Assembly: GCF_000526515.1 (NCBI RefSeq)
Contig: NZ_JAGF01000001.1
Location: forward strand, 2,418,001-2,482,000
Length of the DNA: 64,000 nucleotides
Reading direction: 5' to 3'
DNA from: Cellulomonas sp. KRMCY2
GTDB lineage: Bacteria; Actinomycetota; Actinomycetes; Actinomycetales; Cellulomonadaceae
The first letter of the stretch is position 1. Each line of letters opens with the position of its first letter. The position numbers and the translations under genes are program-made. Under the pieces are notes generated by a model, which saw only the letters and a program-made list of their open reading frames with translations, made no database searches and was not told where the DNA came from. This document shows, piece by piece, positions 8,317 through 17,399 of this stretch.

Positions 8317-9285
8317 AGCGTGTCTCCCATATCTGGGGTGAGGCTTGCGGCAGTCTGTGCCGGTGACGTCGTCTTCTCGGTATCAGGTGTTCTCTGACGC
8401 GCAGTGGGCTCGGGTGGAGCCGTTGTTGCCGTCCAACGCGGGCCGGCGGGGTCATCCCTTCGCAGACAATCGGCGGGTGGTCGAGGCGATCGCCTACCGG
8501 TACCGGACCGGGATCCCGTGGCGCGACCTGCCGCGCGAGGCGTTCGGGCCGTGGCAGACGGCGTGGAAGCGCCACCGCCGCTACGCCGCGGACGGGACGT
8601 GGGACCGGGTGCTGGCGCGGTTGCTGGCCGAGGCCGACGCGGCCGGGAAGCTGGACTGGAAGGTCTCGGTGGACGCCACGATCGCTCGCGCGCACCAGCA
8701 CGGCACGAACACGTCCCGCCCGGACCAGGACACGGGGGGCAGGGTCGAATCACAGGAATCTGCCGATCAGAGAGTGTGAACCTGCAGGTCACGGCATCGG
8801 ACGCTCACGCGGTGGGCTGACCACCAAGATCCACGCCGCCGTCGACGGGAACGGACGCCCGCTCGCCGCCGTGGTCACCGGTGGGCACCGCAACGACGGC
8901 GCCCTGCTCGAAGCAGTCCTGGCCGACATCCGCGTCCCACGCCTGGGCCCTGGGCGTCCACGCACCCGGCCCGAGGCGGTGATCGCCGACAAGGCCTACT
9001 CCGCCGGGGTCTACCGCCACGCCCTGCACGCCCGAGGGATCACGGTCGTGATCCCCGAGAAGTCCGACCAGATCGCCGCCCGCAAACGCCGGGGGTCGCG
9101 CGGCGGGCGACCACCCGGGCTGGATACCGCCGCCTACCGCGGCCGCAACGTCGTCGAACGCCACTTCGCCCTGACCAAGCAATGGCGCGGCCTGGCCACC
9201 CGCTACGACAAGCTCGCCATCACCTACCGCGCCGCGATCATCCTGGCCGCCTGCCTCACCTGGACGCGCATATGGGAGACATGAC
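8317..9285 (+). mobile_element. IS5-family (IS427-group) insertion sequence
   Basis: A complete element of 969 bp. It is flanked by the tetranucleotide CTAG at 8313-8316 and 9286-9289, the preferred target of the IS427 group. Its imperfect inverted ends share TGTCTCCCATAT. It encodes a DDE transposase in two frames. It interrupts an older rightward gene, whose 3' remnant is at 9290-9455. Confidence 0.85.
8345..9284 (+). CDS. IS5-family transposase, two overlapping frames
   Basis: The first frame (8345-8779) holds the N-terminal DUF4096-type domain (SDAQWARVEPLLP, RTGIPWRDLP) and the first catalytic Asp (VSVDATIARAHQHG). The second frame resumes at about 8770 (GHGIGRSRGGLTTKIH) and carries the second Asp (VIADKAYS) and the final Glu (NVVERHFALTKQWRG), ending at 9284. 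A one-base frame change between 8736 and 8790 is needed to join them. This group commonly uses programmed frameshifting, so the element may be active, although I see no textbook slippery A-run here. Confidence 0.8.
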
Positions 9286-9289
9286 CTAG

Positions 9290-9455
9290 CTATTCGAGCG
9301 CGTACTGCGTCTCCGGCGTCAACGCGGTTACCAGGGACGGCGCGCTCACCGCCGAGCATTCCGGTGAGGTGTGCCATGAGGACACCTGGGTGATCGAGCA
9401 GTCCGACCTGGTGCCGGTCGAGGACGCCGACAAGACACCCACGCCCTCGCCGTAG
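9290..9455 (+). pseudogene. 3' remnant of a gene cut by the IS5-family element
   Basis: An open frame without a start codon runs from the IS border to TAG at 9453. It encodes about 54 acidic residues that look coding (SSAYCVSGVNAVTRDG, then HEDTWVIEQSDLVPVEDAD). The 5' part is not found on the other side of the IS, so the insertion came with a deletion or the sequences have rearranged. Family unknown. Confidence 0.45.
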
Positions 9456-9637
9456 CGGGGCCTGCCGTACGGCGGCACCCGTGCACCCCGAGATCAAACG
9501 ACCTCAAACCGGCTGGGCGCGCGGGTCGCCCATCTTCGTGACCGCGTGACCGTCGACGGGCTCAATTGGTGATGCGAGATCGTGAAGGTCGACTCGGCGC
9601 AGCGACTTCGAGGTCAGCCCGTCCCTCGGGCGTAGAG

Positions 9638-10987
9638 CTACACGTACTCGTCGTCGAGTTCGGCCAAGAGCGCCGCGTGCCGGTCTTGGATGCGGCGCGC
9701 CTCGTCGATGTCGCCGTGGCCGAGGGCCGCCGCGACGGCGATCTCCCGCAGATCCTCTGAGCACGGGTCGGCGGCGAGCCCGGTCATTGCTGCGCTCAGG
9801 GCATTGCGCGAGTCGCCGCTGTCGAGCAGGTGCCGAGCGAGCGAAAGAGAAACGTCGGCGACGGTGCTGATCATCGTGTCGGTGTCGCGATCTGCCCACG
9901 CGTATGCGTTGGGCGGGACGCCGGTGAGGGGTCGGCCTCGGACGAGGTCGAGGGCGTGCTGAAGGTCGGCGACGCCCGCTGCGTCGGCCGCGAGGCCGGA
10001 CATCGCGAGCCGACGGAAGTCGTCCCAGTCGCAGGTGGCGCCAGGCCCGAGCCGCAGCGCGTCGCCCTTTTCGGTCCTGGGCAGGTTGTGGTCGAGGACG
10101 ATCCGCCGCGTTCGGTACGCCAGGCCCCACCGGGCGACACCGTCGGTGCGCGAACCCGGCCATAGGTCCTCGTCCATCGCCGGCCCGCTCGTCTCGCCCC
10201 GCAGGGCGAGGTAGACCAGCAGTTCGGTCTGGCGTGGAGTGAGCCGCTGCTCGGTCGGAACGTTCTCGATCTCGACAGTGCCGAGCACATTGATCCTGAG
10301 GCCGCGAGCCCCGTCGGACTCGCCCGGCTCGGGCGCTGGTGGACGGGGGATCGGCAGTGCTGCGAGGGCAGCCCGCGCACCCTCGTCCGCGGGGGTAGCG
10401 GTCGAGGGCGCAAGTGGCTGATCGGGCGCCGGCGGCGACGCCGTGGTGAGCAGCTCAGTCACCAGTCGCAGTCCAGGCGGATCGAGGCGTGCGACGGTGA
10501 GTCGCAGGTCGAGGGCGTCCAGGTGTGAGTCCCCGTCGCGGTCGACGGTGAGCGTCCACCCGCCGGGCCCCTCCCGCGTGGTGATGAGGACCGTCCCGCA
10601 CCACGGTGCGCATGGGGCGGGGTCGGGCAGGTCGTCGACGAAGACGACCGGTAGCCAGAGGTCTGGGCAGGTGCGGTCCGAACGGGCCTGGAGGGTGTCG
10701 TCGAGCCCGTCGTGCTGGAGTGACCGGCCGGCGCGATCCAGGCGGTCGGCGAGCTGGATCGCTGGTCCGGGTGCGAGTGGGGCCTGCAGCCGCGCTGGCG
10801 CGCAGGCCGCGGCTAGGTCTGCGAACTCGTCTCCGGCCGTGAGCCCAATCCGGCCGGACAGCTCGCTGGTGGCGAGCTCGGAAACGATGGCGCGCAGGAC
10901 GCCGCTTCTGTGAATGTTCCGCGAACGGGCTCGGATGACGGTGTCGAGACGCGCGATCCGGACGGCACACGAGCGCGCCGAGACCAC
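9638..10987 (-). CDS. BTAD-domain (SARP/AfsR-like) protein, probably 5'-truncated
   Basis: 449 codons. The C-terminal half contains a winged-helix region (RINVLGTVEIENVPTEQRLTPRQTELLVYLALRG) and a bacterial transcriptional activation domain with TPR-like helices. The N-terminal 250 residues match the part that, in large actinobacterial LysM/BTAD proteins, precedes this region (VSELATSELSGRIGLTAGDEF). Those proteins usually exceed 900 residues with membrane segments at the front, which are missing here, so this is probably the tail of a longer gene. Such proteins often sit near conjugative or accessory modules. The start codon is uncertain. Confidence 0.65.
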   Translation of the reverse strand: MVSARSCAVRIARLDTVIRARSRNIHRSGVLRAIVSELATSELSGRIGLTAGDEFADLAAACAPARLQAPLAPGPAIQLADRLDRAGRSLQHDGLDDTLQARSDRTCPDLWLPVVFVDDLPDPAPCAPWCGTVLITTREGPGGWTLTVDRDGDSHLDALDLRLTVARLDPPGLRLVTELLTTASPPAPDQPLAPSTATPADEGARAALAALPIPRPPAPEPGESDGARGLRINVLGTVEIENVPTEQRLTPRQTELLVYLALRGETSGPAMDEDLWPGSRTDGVARWGLAYRTRRIVLDHNLPRTEKGDALRLGPGATCDWDDFRRLAMSGLAADAAGVADLQHALDLVRGRPLTGVPPNAYAWADRDTDTMISTVADVSLSLARHLLDSGDSRNALSAAMTGLAADPCSEDLREIAVAAALGHGDIDEARRIQDRHAALLAELDDEYV

Positions 10988-11101
10988 GATCTTTGGGTTG
11001 TTCCCTCTTCGCTGCTACGTGGGGTGCGACGTCACCTTGCTCAAGCGGTGATGCTGACTTCGGGTTCAGCTGAGGAGGGTCGGTTGAGGGGCGGACCAGC
11101 A

Positions 11102-12076
11102 TCACCTGGGTTTCCTCTCGCGTGCGGATGGTGCGGAGCCGCCGTCGGGCAGCGGCACGCAGATCTCGAGTGCGCCCGGCCGCACGGCAACAGCCAGGGT
11201 GCGTCCGGGGTCGATGACGTCGCCGTCGAGCTGGCGGGGTTCGTCCCGGTCGCTGGTCACGGTGATGCGGGAGCCACGCAGGACCTCCCGGTGGTGGACC
11301 TGGCGGTTGCGACGCACCACTCCCCAGGCGAGCGCGGCCCATTGGCCCAGGGTGCGGGGCGTGAGAATCGCCACATCGAACTGGCCGCTGCCGGGCGAGG
11401 CGTCCGGCAAGAGCTCGACCCCGCCTTGGAGTCGTCCGACGTTGCCGACGACGACCGTGCGCGCCCGACGGTTCAGCGTGAGTTCCTCGTCGATGCGGAT
11501 CTCGATGCTCATGCGCCGGTCCCGCAGGTGGCGCAGCGCGGACACGACGTACGCGGGGGCGCCGATGCGGGCCTTCAGCGTCGTCGAGGCGTCCCCGATC
11601 AGGGCGGCGTCAAAGCCGATCCCCGCCATGACCGCGAACGCGTGCCCCTCCACGTCGCCGATGTCGATGCGGCGGCGGCCGCCGACGGTGGCCAGGCGCA
11701 CCGCCGCTGCCGGATCCAGGGGCACCTCGAGGTTGGTCGCGAGCAGGTTCCCGGTCCCGGCGGGCAGGATCGCGAGGGCGATCCCGGTATCGGCGAGCCC
11801 TTCGATACACGAGCGGACGGTCCCGTCGCCGCCGCAGACGAACACGAGCTGCGCACCGTTCTCGATCGCGTGGCGGGCCTGGCCCGCCCCGGGGTCCTGC
11901 TCGGTGGTCTCGAGCCAGCTGGGCAACGGCCACCCAGCGTCCGTGAGGATGGACTCGATGAGCTCGCGCCGTTCAGGCATGTCCTCTACTCGCACGGGGT
12001 TGAAGACCACCGCCGAGCGGAGCGGGCCGCGAGGTGAACGCGGGGTGGCGTCCGAAGCGATCGAGCTCGACGTCAC
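11102..12076 (-). CDS. Diacylglycerol/sphingosine kinase-type lipid kinase
   Basis: 324 residues with the DGK catalytic fold. VVFNPV lies near residue 24, the nucleotide-binding VFVCGGDGTVR near 80, LPAGTGNLLATN near 105, and the C-terminal double-sheet domain carries LDGDVI. It should transfer phosphate from ATP to a lipid alcohol such as diacylglycerol at the inner membrane face. It is divergent from two PAP2 phosphatases, which would catalyse the reverse step, so the group probably manages phosphatidate and related lipid phosphates. Length is normal. Confidence 0.85.
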   Translation of the reverse strand: MTSSSIASDATPRSPRGPLRSAVVFNPVRVEDMPERRELIESILTDAGWPLPSWLETTEQDPGAGQARHAIENGAQLVFVCGGDGTVRSCIEGLADTGIALAILPAGTGNLLATNLEVPLDPAAAVRLATVGGRRRIDIGDVEGHAFAVMAGIGFDAALIGDASTTLKARIGAPAYVVSALRHLRDRRMSIEIRIDEELTLNRRARTVVVGNVGRLQGGVELLPDASPGSGQFDVAILTPRTLGQWAALAWGVVRRNRQVHHREVLRGSRITVTSDRDEPRQLDGDVIDPGRTLAVAVRPGALEICVPLPDGGSAPSARERKPR

Positions 12077-12218
12077 GGTGGATCCTTCGGCAGAGGGGCG
12101 GCGGGAGACGTTCGGAAGGACTTTCGGGGACCTGACGTACTTGCGACGCGGTTATGCGTGTCACCGTAGCCCGATGACAACACACGTTCCGGGTGGGCGC
12201 CGCGGGGGGAGGAGGGCG

Positions 12219-12887
12219 ATGCGCCGCGGCGTGGCCCGGGCCGTCGGCGCGGCGGCCGTGTTCAGCATTCCGGTGATTGCCCTCGCACTGGTCGTCTCGA
12301 TGCCGGAATCGCCGCTGGTCGTGTTCGATCAGCGTCTCGTCCAGGCCGCGACGGACATCACCCGGACCAACCCTGAGCTGCGCCAGGCGTTGATCCTCTG
12401 GCAGGAGGCGTTCCAGGGCCGGTGGGTCAACCTCGTGGGCACCGGGCTGTGCGTCTGGGTGTGGCGGAGGCACGGGTTGCCGGCGCGCGCGCTGTGGGCG
12501 TTCCTCACGCTGCTGGTGTCGTGGAACCTCGAACTGGGCATGAAGCTCGTGGTCCAGCGGCCCCGTCCGATCCTCGAGGACGCCGTGGTGCTGGTGCCGG
12601 GGTACAGCTTCCCATCCGGGCATGCCGCCAACGCGGCGTCCGCCGGGTTGACCTTGACGCTGCTGGTCTGGCCCCTGCTGGGCGCCCGCGCCCGGATCGC
12701 CGTGCCCGCCGTCGTCATGGCGCTGGTCCTGTGCACCGCGCTCGACCGGGTGTTCCTCGGCGTCCATTATCCTGGTGACGTCATCGGGGGCATCGCACTG
12801 GGCAGTGCCCTGGCGGGTGCGTCCTACCTCGGGTACCAGAGATGGAACGCTGCGGCGGCGGCTCCGGCCGACGAAGTAGGGGAGTGA
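12219..12887 (+). CDS. PAP2-family membrane phosphatase
   Basis: 222 residues from the ATG at 12219, which has GGGGAGGAGG just upstream; an ATG at 12174 is in frame but lacks a ribosome site. The three PAP2 signature parts are present: KLVVQRPRP, the PSGHAAN motif, and an RVFLGVHYPGDVIGG segment with the catalytic His. Five or six membrane helices. It probably dephosphorylates phosphatidate, phosphatidylglycerophosphate or undecaprenyl pyrophosphate outside the membrane. The stop is two bases before the ATG of the next PAP2 gene, so they form one operon. Confidence 0.88.
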   Translation: MRRGVARAVGAAAVFSIPVIALALVVSMPESPLVVFDQRLVQAATDITRTNPELRQALILWQEAFQGRWVNLVGTGLCVWVWRRHGLPARALWAFLTLLVSWNLELGMKLVVQRPRPILEDAVVLVPGYSFPSGHAANAASAGLTLTLLVWPLLGARARIAVPAVVMALVLCTALDRVFLGVHYPGDVIGGIALGSALAGASYLGYQRWNAAAAAPADEVGE

Positions 12888-12889
12888 CA

Positions 12890-13588
12890 ATGTCGTTTCT
12901 GCGCCGCTACAGCGACGACCTGTCCCGACCGACCGTCGCGCAGGCCGGGGTCGACCTGTCACGGCGAACCCTGCTGCCCGCCACAGCGCTGTGGGCTGCC
13001 ATCGTCGCCGTCGGCTTCTTGCTTGTCGGCCCGCTCGGATCCCTGCCGGGTGAGGTCCGAATCAATCGCGCCCTCGAGGCCTCGCGAACCCCGGCCTGGA
13101 ACACCCTGACGTCGGTGTCGTCACACGTCGGCGGCACCCAGCTGGTCGTCGTGGCCGCGCTGATCGCCGTGGCGCTGATCTGGTGGCGGACCAGGCAGTG
13201 GTGGTTCGCCGTCGTGCCGGTCATCGCGATCTCCGTGCAGTCGGCGGTGTTCGTCACTGCGGCCGCGGTGGTGGCGCGCGAGCGGCCAGAGGTCACACAG
13301 CTCGACGACGCCCCGCCGACGTCAAGCTTCCCGAGCGGTCACGTCGGCGCGTCGACCGCGCTGTACATCACGCTGGCCATGGCCTCGCAACGGATCGGTC
13401 ACCCCGCCCTGCGCGCGGTGGCCACCGGGCTCTGCCTGCTCGTGCCGTTGCTCGTGGCCTACGCCCGCCTGTACCGCGGCATGCATCACCTCTCCGACGT
13501 GGTCGTCGGCCTGGCCAACGGCATGGCGTGCGCGTGGCTGGCCTGGCGCTACCTGCGCCGTCAGGCTGTCGACCACCCCCGGACCTGA
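12890..13588 (+). CDS. PAP2-family membrane phosphatase
   Basis: 232 residues starting at ATG with GGGGAG upstream, immediately after the first PAP2 gene. The PAP2 motifs are slightly degenerate: VARERPEV for the KxxxxxxRP part, FPSGHVGAS, and RLYRGMHHLSDVVVG with the catalytic His. About six membrane helices follow a 30-residue cytoplasmic lead. It converges on the DUF1206 gene with a single base between the stops. A tandem pair suggests division of labour between two lipid phosphates; which ones cannot be told from sequence. Confidence 0.87.
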   Translation: MSFLRRYSDDLSRPTVAQAGVDLSRRTLLPATALWAAIVAVGFLLVGPLGSLPGEVRINRALEASRTPAWNTLTSVSSHVGGTQLVVVAALIAVALIWWRTRQWWFAVVPVIAISVQSAVFVTAAAVVARERPEVTQLDDAPPTSSFPSGHVGASTALYITLAMASQRIGHPALRAVATGLCLLVPLLVAYARLYRGMHHLSDVVVGLANGMACAWLAWRYLRRQAVDHPRT

Positions 13589-13589
13589 T

Positions 13590-14420
13590 TCAGACCCGTC
13601 GGTAGCGGGCCTCGCAGAGCCCGTAGACCCCGAACACGATCAGTCCCGCCGCCGCCACGGCCAGCAGCAGCCCGCCGAAGGGGCGGTCGCGCAACGTCTG
13701 CAGGGCGCCATCGAGACCGCCCACATTCGACGCGTCGTAGGTCCAGGCCGCTGAGGCCACCAGAACGCCCGTCAGAGTGAATACCAATCCTCTCGCGATC
13801 GTGCCGACCCGGCCGAGGTGGCGGACGGCTTGCCGCGTGCGGGGCGGCAGACCTGCCGCCGGGAAGTAGCGCATGAAGGTCAGCTTGACCCCCTGGACCA
13901 CCATCACGAGACCGACGACGGCGATCGCGACCCCGACCAGGCCCACGACCCATCGCCCGAACGGGTGAGTCATGAGCTGAGCGGCGTACCCCCGCTGCTG
14001 GCTGCTCTGATCAACGCCCGAGCCCCGCATCAACGTCACGGCCGTGTACGCCAGGAAGCCGTAGGCGAGCGCCCGGGCGAGGGACACCAGGCGCGGACCG
14101 ACCGCGCGTCCCTCGCCGGTGACGCCGAATGCCACCTCCGTCAGCCGCCACACCGCGTAGCCCACGAACCCGACGGCGAGAAGGCCGACCATCACCGGGC
14201 CGAACGGCTGGGCCAGAACCTGCGCCAGAGCACCCTTCTGGTCCATCTTCGCGCCGCTGCCGCCGGCCACGGCCAGGGCCAGGAAACCGATCAGGAGATA
14301 GACCACCGCGCGAGCCGTCAGGCCCGCCCGCCCCGCCCAACCCATCTGTCGGCTGTCGGCCGCCTGCCGGGTCGCCTCGGACACCTGCGCCGCGGCGTCC
14401 TGTCCGGGTGTGTCAGCCAT
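13590..14420 (-). CDS. DUF1206 membrane protein
   Basis: 276 residues from the ATG at 14420 (GAGAGG upstream); the open frame extends far upstream, but only through unrelated sequence. It shows three tandem copies of the DUF1206 unit, each about 70-80 residues with two membrane helices and a conserved RA.VYLLIGF- or ARALAYGFLAY-like start followed by a P.G...V.L segment. Function of the family is unknown. The gene is convergent with the PAP2 pair and ends one base from it. Confidence 0.85.
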   Translation of the reverse strand: MADTPGQDAAAQVSEATRQAADSRQMGWAGRAGLTARAVVYLLIGFLALAVAGGSGAKMDQKGALAQVLAQPFGPVMVGLLAVGFVGYAVWRLTEVAFGVTGEGRAVGPRLVSLARALAYGFLAYTAVTLMRGSGVDQSSQQRGYAAQLMTHPFGRWVVGLVGVAIAVVGLVMVVQGVKLTFMRYFPAAGLPPRTRQAVRHLGRVGTIARGLVFTLTGVLVASAAWTYDASNVGGLDGALQTLRDRPFGGLLLAVAAAGLIVFGVYGLCEARYRRV

Positions 14421-14562
14421 CGGGGGGAGCCTCTCGGGAAGCCGTGAAAAGTGCGACCTAACTGACCGAAGGCACCCACCAGACTCGACAATTCCGGCGA
14501 TGGCTGTCTCGGTTGCAGCCTCACACGGAACCGACCCGAGCGTGAATCGAGGCGGCACGACG

Positions 14563-15693
14563 CTGCCCTGGCCCGCTGCGCGTCCGGCAAGTACCGCGAC
14601 CGCGTCGCCGGACTGTGCTTCACCCATGCCCTGACCAGCGGTGATGTCTCCCTGGTTCACTGCGACGTGACAACGCTCTACTTCGAGGCCGAGAAGGAAG
14701 ACGGCCTGCGCAAGGTCGGCTACTCCGAGGAGCGGCGGGTCGACCCGCAGATCGTCGTCGGCCTGCTGGTGGACCGGGCCGGGTTCCCGCTGGAGATCGG
14801 CTGCTTCGAGGGCAACAAGGCCGAGAAGCACACGATTCTGCCGATCATCAAACAGTTCCAGGCCCGCCACGGCATCGAGAACATGGTCGTGGTCGCTGAC
14901 GCCGGGATGCTCTCGGCCGCGAACCTGGCCGAGCTGGACGCTGCCGGTCTCGGGTTCATCGTCGGGTCCCGCGTGACGAAGGCGCCGATCGATCTGGCCT
15001 CGCACTTCCACTGGAACGGGGACGGGTTCGACGACGGGCAGCTCATCGACACCCTCACTCCCAAGACCGGCGCGAACCACGACAACGACCCGGCCGTGCG
15101 GGCCGAACCGGTCTGGGACCCTGACCTGCACCCGACCCTCGTGGCGGGTCGTGTGGGCGTTCTCCCGCAAACGCTTCGTGCGCGACAACACCACGCTCAC
15201 CGCCCAGGAGAACCGTGCGCGCGACGTCATCGCCGGCGCGAAGGACGCCCGCGCCCCCAGATTCGCCACGACCGCCACCGGCGTCCGCGCCCTGGACGAG
15301 TCCGCCCTGGCCCGCGCCCGGCGCCTGGCAGGCCTGAAGGGGTACGTCACCAACATCCCCGCCACCCTCATGCCACCGGCCGAGGTGATCAGCTGCTACC
15401 ACGACCTGTGGCACGTGGAGCAGTCCTTCCGGATCAGCAAGACCGACCTGGCCGCCCGACCCATGTGCCACCGGACCCGAGACGCGATCGAAGCGCACCT
15501 GACCATCGTGCTCACCGCCCTGGCCGTGGCCCGCGAGACCCAGAACCGCACCGGTCTGGCCATCCGCAACGTCGTGCGCCAATTACGACCCCTGCGCTCA
15601 GCGACCATCGAGATCAACGGCGCGACCCAGACCTTCCCACCCGCCATCCCGACCGAGCAGCTAGCCCTACTCGACGCAGTCGTCAGACACTAA
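14563..15693 (+). pseudogene. IS1634-family transposase, 5'-truncated and frameshifted
   Basis: Coding similarity starts without an initiation codon (ALARCASGKYRDRVAG) and runs through the DDE domain: first Asp in DVTTLYFEAE, second in VVVADAGML, and the Glu in LWHVEQSFR. A one-base shift near 15137 breaks the frame between EPVWDPDLHP and WRVVWAFSRK. About 170 N-terminal residues are missing; an N-terminal piece of the same family lies at 18408-18767. The natural stop is at 15691-15693. Part of this gene (15136-15334) is duplicated at 16631-16829. Confidence 0.88.
15136..15334 (+). repeat. 199-bp repeat, copy A (inside IS1634 relic)
   Basis: Nearly identical to 16631-16829, at a constant offset of 1495 bases and with only a few substitutions. 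Both copies begin at CCCTCGTGGCGGG and end at TGGCAGGCC. Copy A lies inside the transposase relic, which continues on both sides. Confidence 0.9.
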
Positions 15694-15822
15694 GCGAATG
15701 AGCCAACATAGGGCGCTAGCTGCGGCGAATCCGCCCGTTGAACAGGCGCCGCTCAGGGCGTGCGATCCAGGCGAACCTGGGTATACTTGGGGTCCGAGTC
15801 CCGTCGACAGAAGGTGAAGATC

Positions 15823-15966
15823 ATGGCAATGCTGTTGTGGATTCTCGCCGTCATCCTGGTCATCTCCGGAATTGTTGCGATCGTGCGCAAGCAGTTCCTG
15901 TGGGGCATCGTTCTTATCGTCGTCGGGCTCCTGGTAGGGCCGGGCGGGGTGAGCATCTTCACGTAG
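15823..15966 (+). CDS. GPGG-motif small membrane protein
   Basis: 47 residues starting at ATG 15823 with GAAGGTGA upstream. The protein is two short hydrophobic segments (LLWILAVILVISGIVAIV and WGIVLIVVGLLV) around a KQFLWG turn, ending in GPGGVSIF. This matches the GPGG-motif small membrane proteins of actinobacteria, whose function is unknown. It stands alone between IS relics. Very short, but sequence and ribosome site are convincing. Confidence 0.8.
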   Translation: MAMLLWILAVILVISGIVAIVRKQFLWGIVLIVVGLLVGPGGVSIFT

Positions 15967-16260
15967 GACAGCTCCGCCTGCGGTTCCACCAAGTCGACAT
16001 CAGACGAGTCGACGCGGCGCACGACACCCAGGCAGACGTGAGCGCGAGGGCCATCCTTCTGGAGATCATCGAATCTCGAGCGACCCCACACGGCTCGCAA
16101 GTGCGGTGAGGAGCTTCTTGATCATGTCGTTGGCGCGGTCGGCGGTCAGCCAGCCCGGGGGAGTGTGTCGCTCCCCGCTGCGGAGCCTCGCGCCACGCGG
16201 TGAGCCGCGACGTGCTCACTAACCCTGCGATCGTCGCTGGCCGGGCGGGCCGCGGGACGC
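15967..16260. other. Gene-poor stretch with a short coding relic
   Basis: On the minus strand about 16050-16160 reads GWLTADRANDMIKKLLTAL and on to a stop, with good codon bias, so it may be the last 30 codons of a lost gene. Nothing else recognisable was found. Confidence 0.35.
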
Positions 16261-16292
16261 GTCGGCCCCGCCCCGATCAGGGCGGGGCCGAC
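16261..16292 (-). terminator. Perfect hairpin 3' of the CsbD gene
   Basis: GTCGGCCCCGCCC and GGGCGGGGCCGAC form a perfect 13-bp stem around a 6-base loop, beginning 17 bases past the CsbD stop. There is no U-tract, as is common in high-GC actinobacteria. Confidence 0.75.
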
Positions 16293-16308
16293 GAGGTATC
16301 AGCGCGAC

Positions 16309-16479
16309 CTACTTGAAGGCGTCCTTGACATTCTCGCCGGCCTGCTTGATGTGGGCGCCTGCCTTCTCGGCGCGGCCCTCTGCTTGGAGGCGCTCGTTGT
16401 CCGTGGCGTCGCCGACAGCTTCCTTCGCCTTGCCCTTGGCTTCCTCGGCGGCGTTCTTGATCTTGTCGTCTAGACCCAT
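16309..16479 (-). CDS. CsbD-family stress protein
   Basis: 56 residues: MGLDDKIKNAAEEAKGKAKE, then GDATDNERLQAEGRAEK and a final helix. This is the full CsbD domain, a small, highly charged helical protein induced by general stress in many bacteria. Its biochemical role is unknown. The ATG at 16479 is the only reasonable start; GGAAGAGGAAG lies just upstream. A strong hairpin follows the gene. It is probably a host core gene stranded among IS debris. Confidence 0.9.
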   Translation of the reverse strand: MGLDDKIKNAAEEAKGKAKEAVGDATDNERLQAEGRAEKAGAHIKQAGENVKDAFK

Positions 16480-16630
16480 GGTGGGCTTCCTCTTCCGTTC
16501 TCCGGGACCCCTCGTTGAGGTCTCGAAATCACGGTACTCGGCACCTCGGCGATCGGCATCCGCGACCGGATGCGCGGTGCTACCCGGCCGTGGTCGTCGA
16601 CCTGACGTGGTGGCGCGGCCACTGGTTCGG

Positions 16631-16829
16631 CCCTCGTGGCGGGCCGTGTGGGCGTTCTCCCGCAAACGCTTCGTGCGCGACAACACCACGCTCACCGCCC
16701 AGGAGAACCGTGCCCGCGACGTCGTCGCCGGCGCGAAGGACGCCCCCGCCCCCAGATTCGCCACGACCGCCACCGGTGCCCGCGCCCTGGACGAGTCCGC
16801 CCTGGCCCGCGCCCGGCGCCTGGCAGGCC
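16631..16829 (+). repeat. 199-bp repeat, copy B (isolated IS1634 internal fragment)
   Basis: A free-standing copy of 15136-15334 with a few substitutions (GTC to GCC near the start, for example). It has no IS1634 sequence on either side. On its right it joins directly to the tail of an alcohol dehydrogenase gene on the other strand. It looks like a recombination or gene-capture scar rather than a transposition product. Confidence 0.88.
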
Positions 16830-16835
16830 CGCTGC

Positions 16836-16930
16836 GACGACGACAACGACGTTTCCCACCTTCTGGCCGGGTTCGGCGTACCTGTGCGCCTCGGCCATCC
16901 GCTCGAGCGGGAAGCGCCGGTCGATGACCG
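16836..16930 (-). pseudogene. Zinc-type alcohol dehydrogenase, C-terminal remnant
   Basis: About 31 codons ([20 protein letters not shown], then [11 protein letters not shown]) match the very C-terminus of NAD(P)-dependent zinc-binding dehydrogenases and quinone oxidoreductases. No upstream part of such a gene is present; the fragment abuts the IS1634 repeat copy B. Confidence 0.65.
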
Positions 16931-17195
16931 CGGGTGCCGAGCAGCCGATCGGGGTCGCCATGCGCCTCGCGGCGGGCGCAGTGGCGGGCGTCCGGGAGGA
17001 GCACACGACCCGTCCTACCGCTGGTGCCAGGACTCCCCGGTCGCGCCGTCGAGCACGTGGACAAGGGTCTTGTCGCCGCAGTCGAGCCCGAGTGGCACAG
17101 CCGGAATGGCCGCCCAGTGGTTGCCAGGATCACTTGCCGAACCCAGATGACGGCTTTGGCTCGCCTTGAAACCTTCTCGTGGCAGGGTTGGTCCC
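16931..17195. other. Stretch without recognised gene
   Basis: Short overlapping frames on both strands; none has a family motif. It may be further debris of the IS-rich block upstream of the prenyltransferase-like gene. Confidence 0.4.
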
Positions 17196-17399
17196 ATGAC
17201 GCAGCAATCCGGGTGGCGCGACAACCCGCAGGACCGCAGCCGGCTTCGCTGCCGGGACGCAGTGATCTGGTCCAGCGACGTCACTCCGAAGGTCTCGCCG
17301 ACCGTGGACCGGTCCGACAGCGGTATGCCATGCGGCGTCACCCCGGCCGGGCCAGGGGCAGCAGGGCGGCCCGTGGCCGGCATACGCAGGAGACCGTAG
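17196..17399 (+). CDS. Doubtful small ORF coupled to the prenyltransferase gene
   Basis: 67 codons from ATG 17196, ending in a TAG whose last base is the first base of the next gene's GTG. That overlap could give translational coupling. The predicted protein is Pro/Arg-rich with no recognisable fold, and the codon pattern is weak, so it may be non-coding. Confidence 0.2.
   Translation: MTQQSGWRDNPQDRSRLRCRDAVIWSSDVTPKVSPTVDRSDSGMPCGVTPAGPGAAGRPVAGIRRRP

Noticed and set aside
13590-15371. Apparent 593-residue fusion on the minus strand
   Set aside because: Only the last 276 codons are the DUF1206 protein; the rest is antisense to the IS1634 relic.
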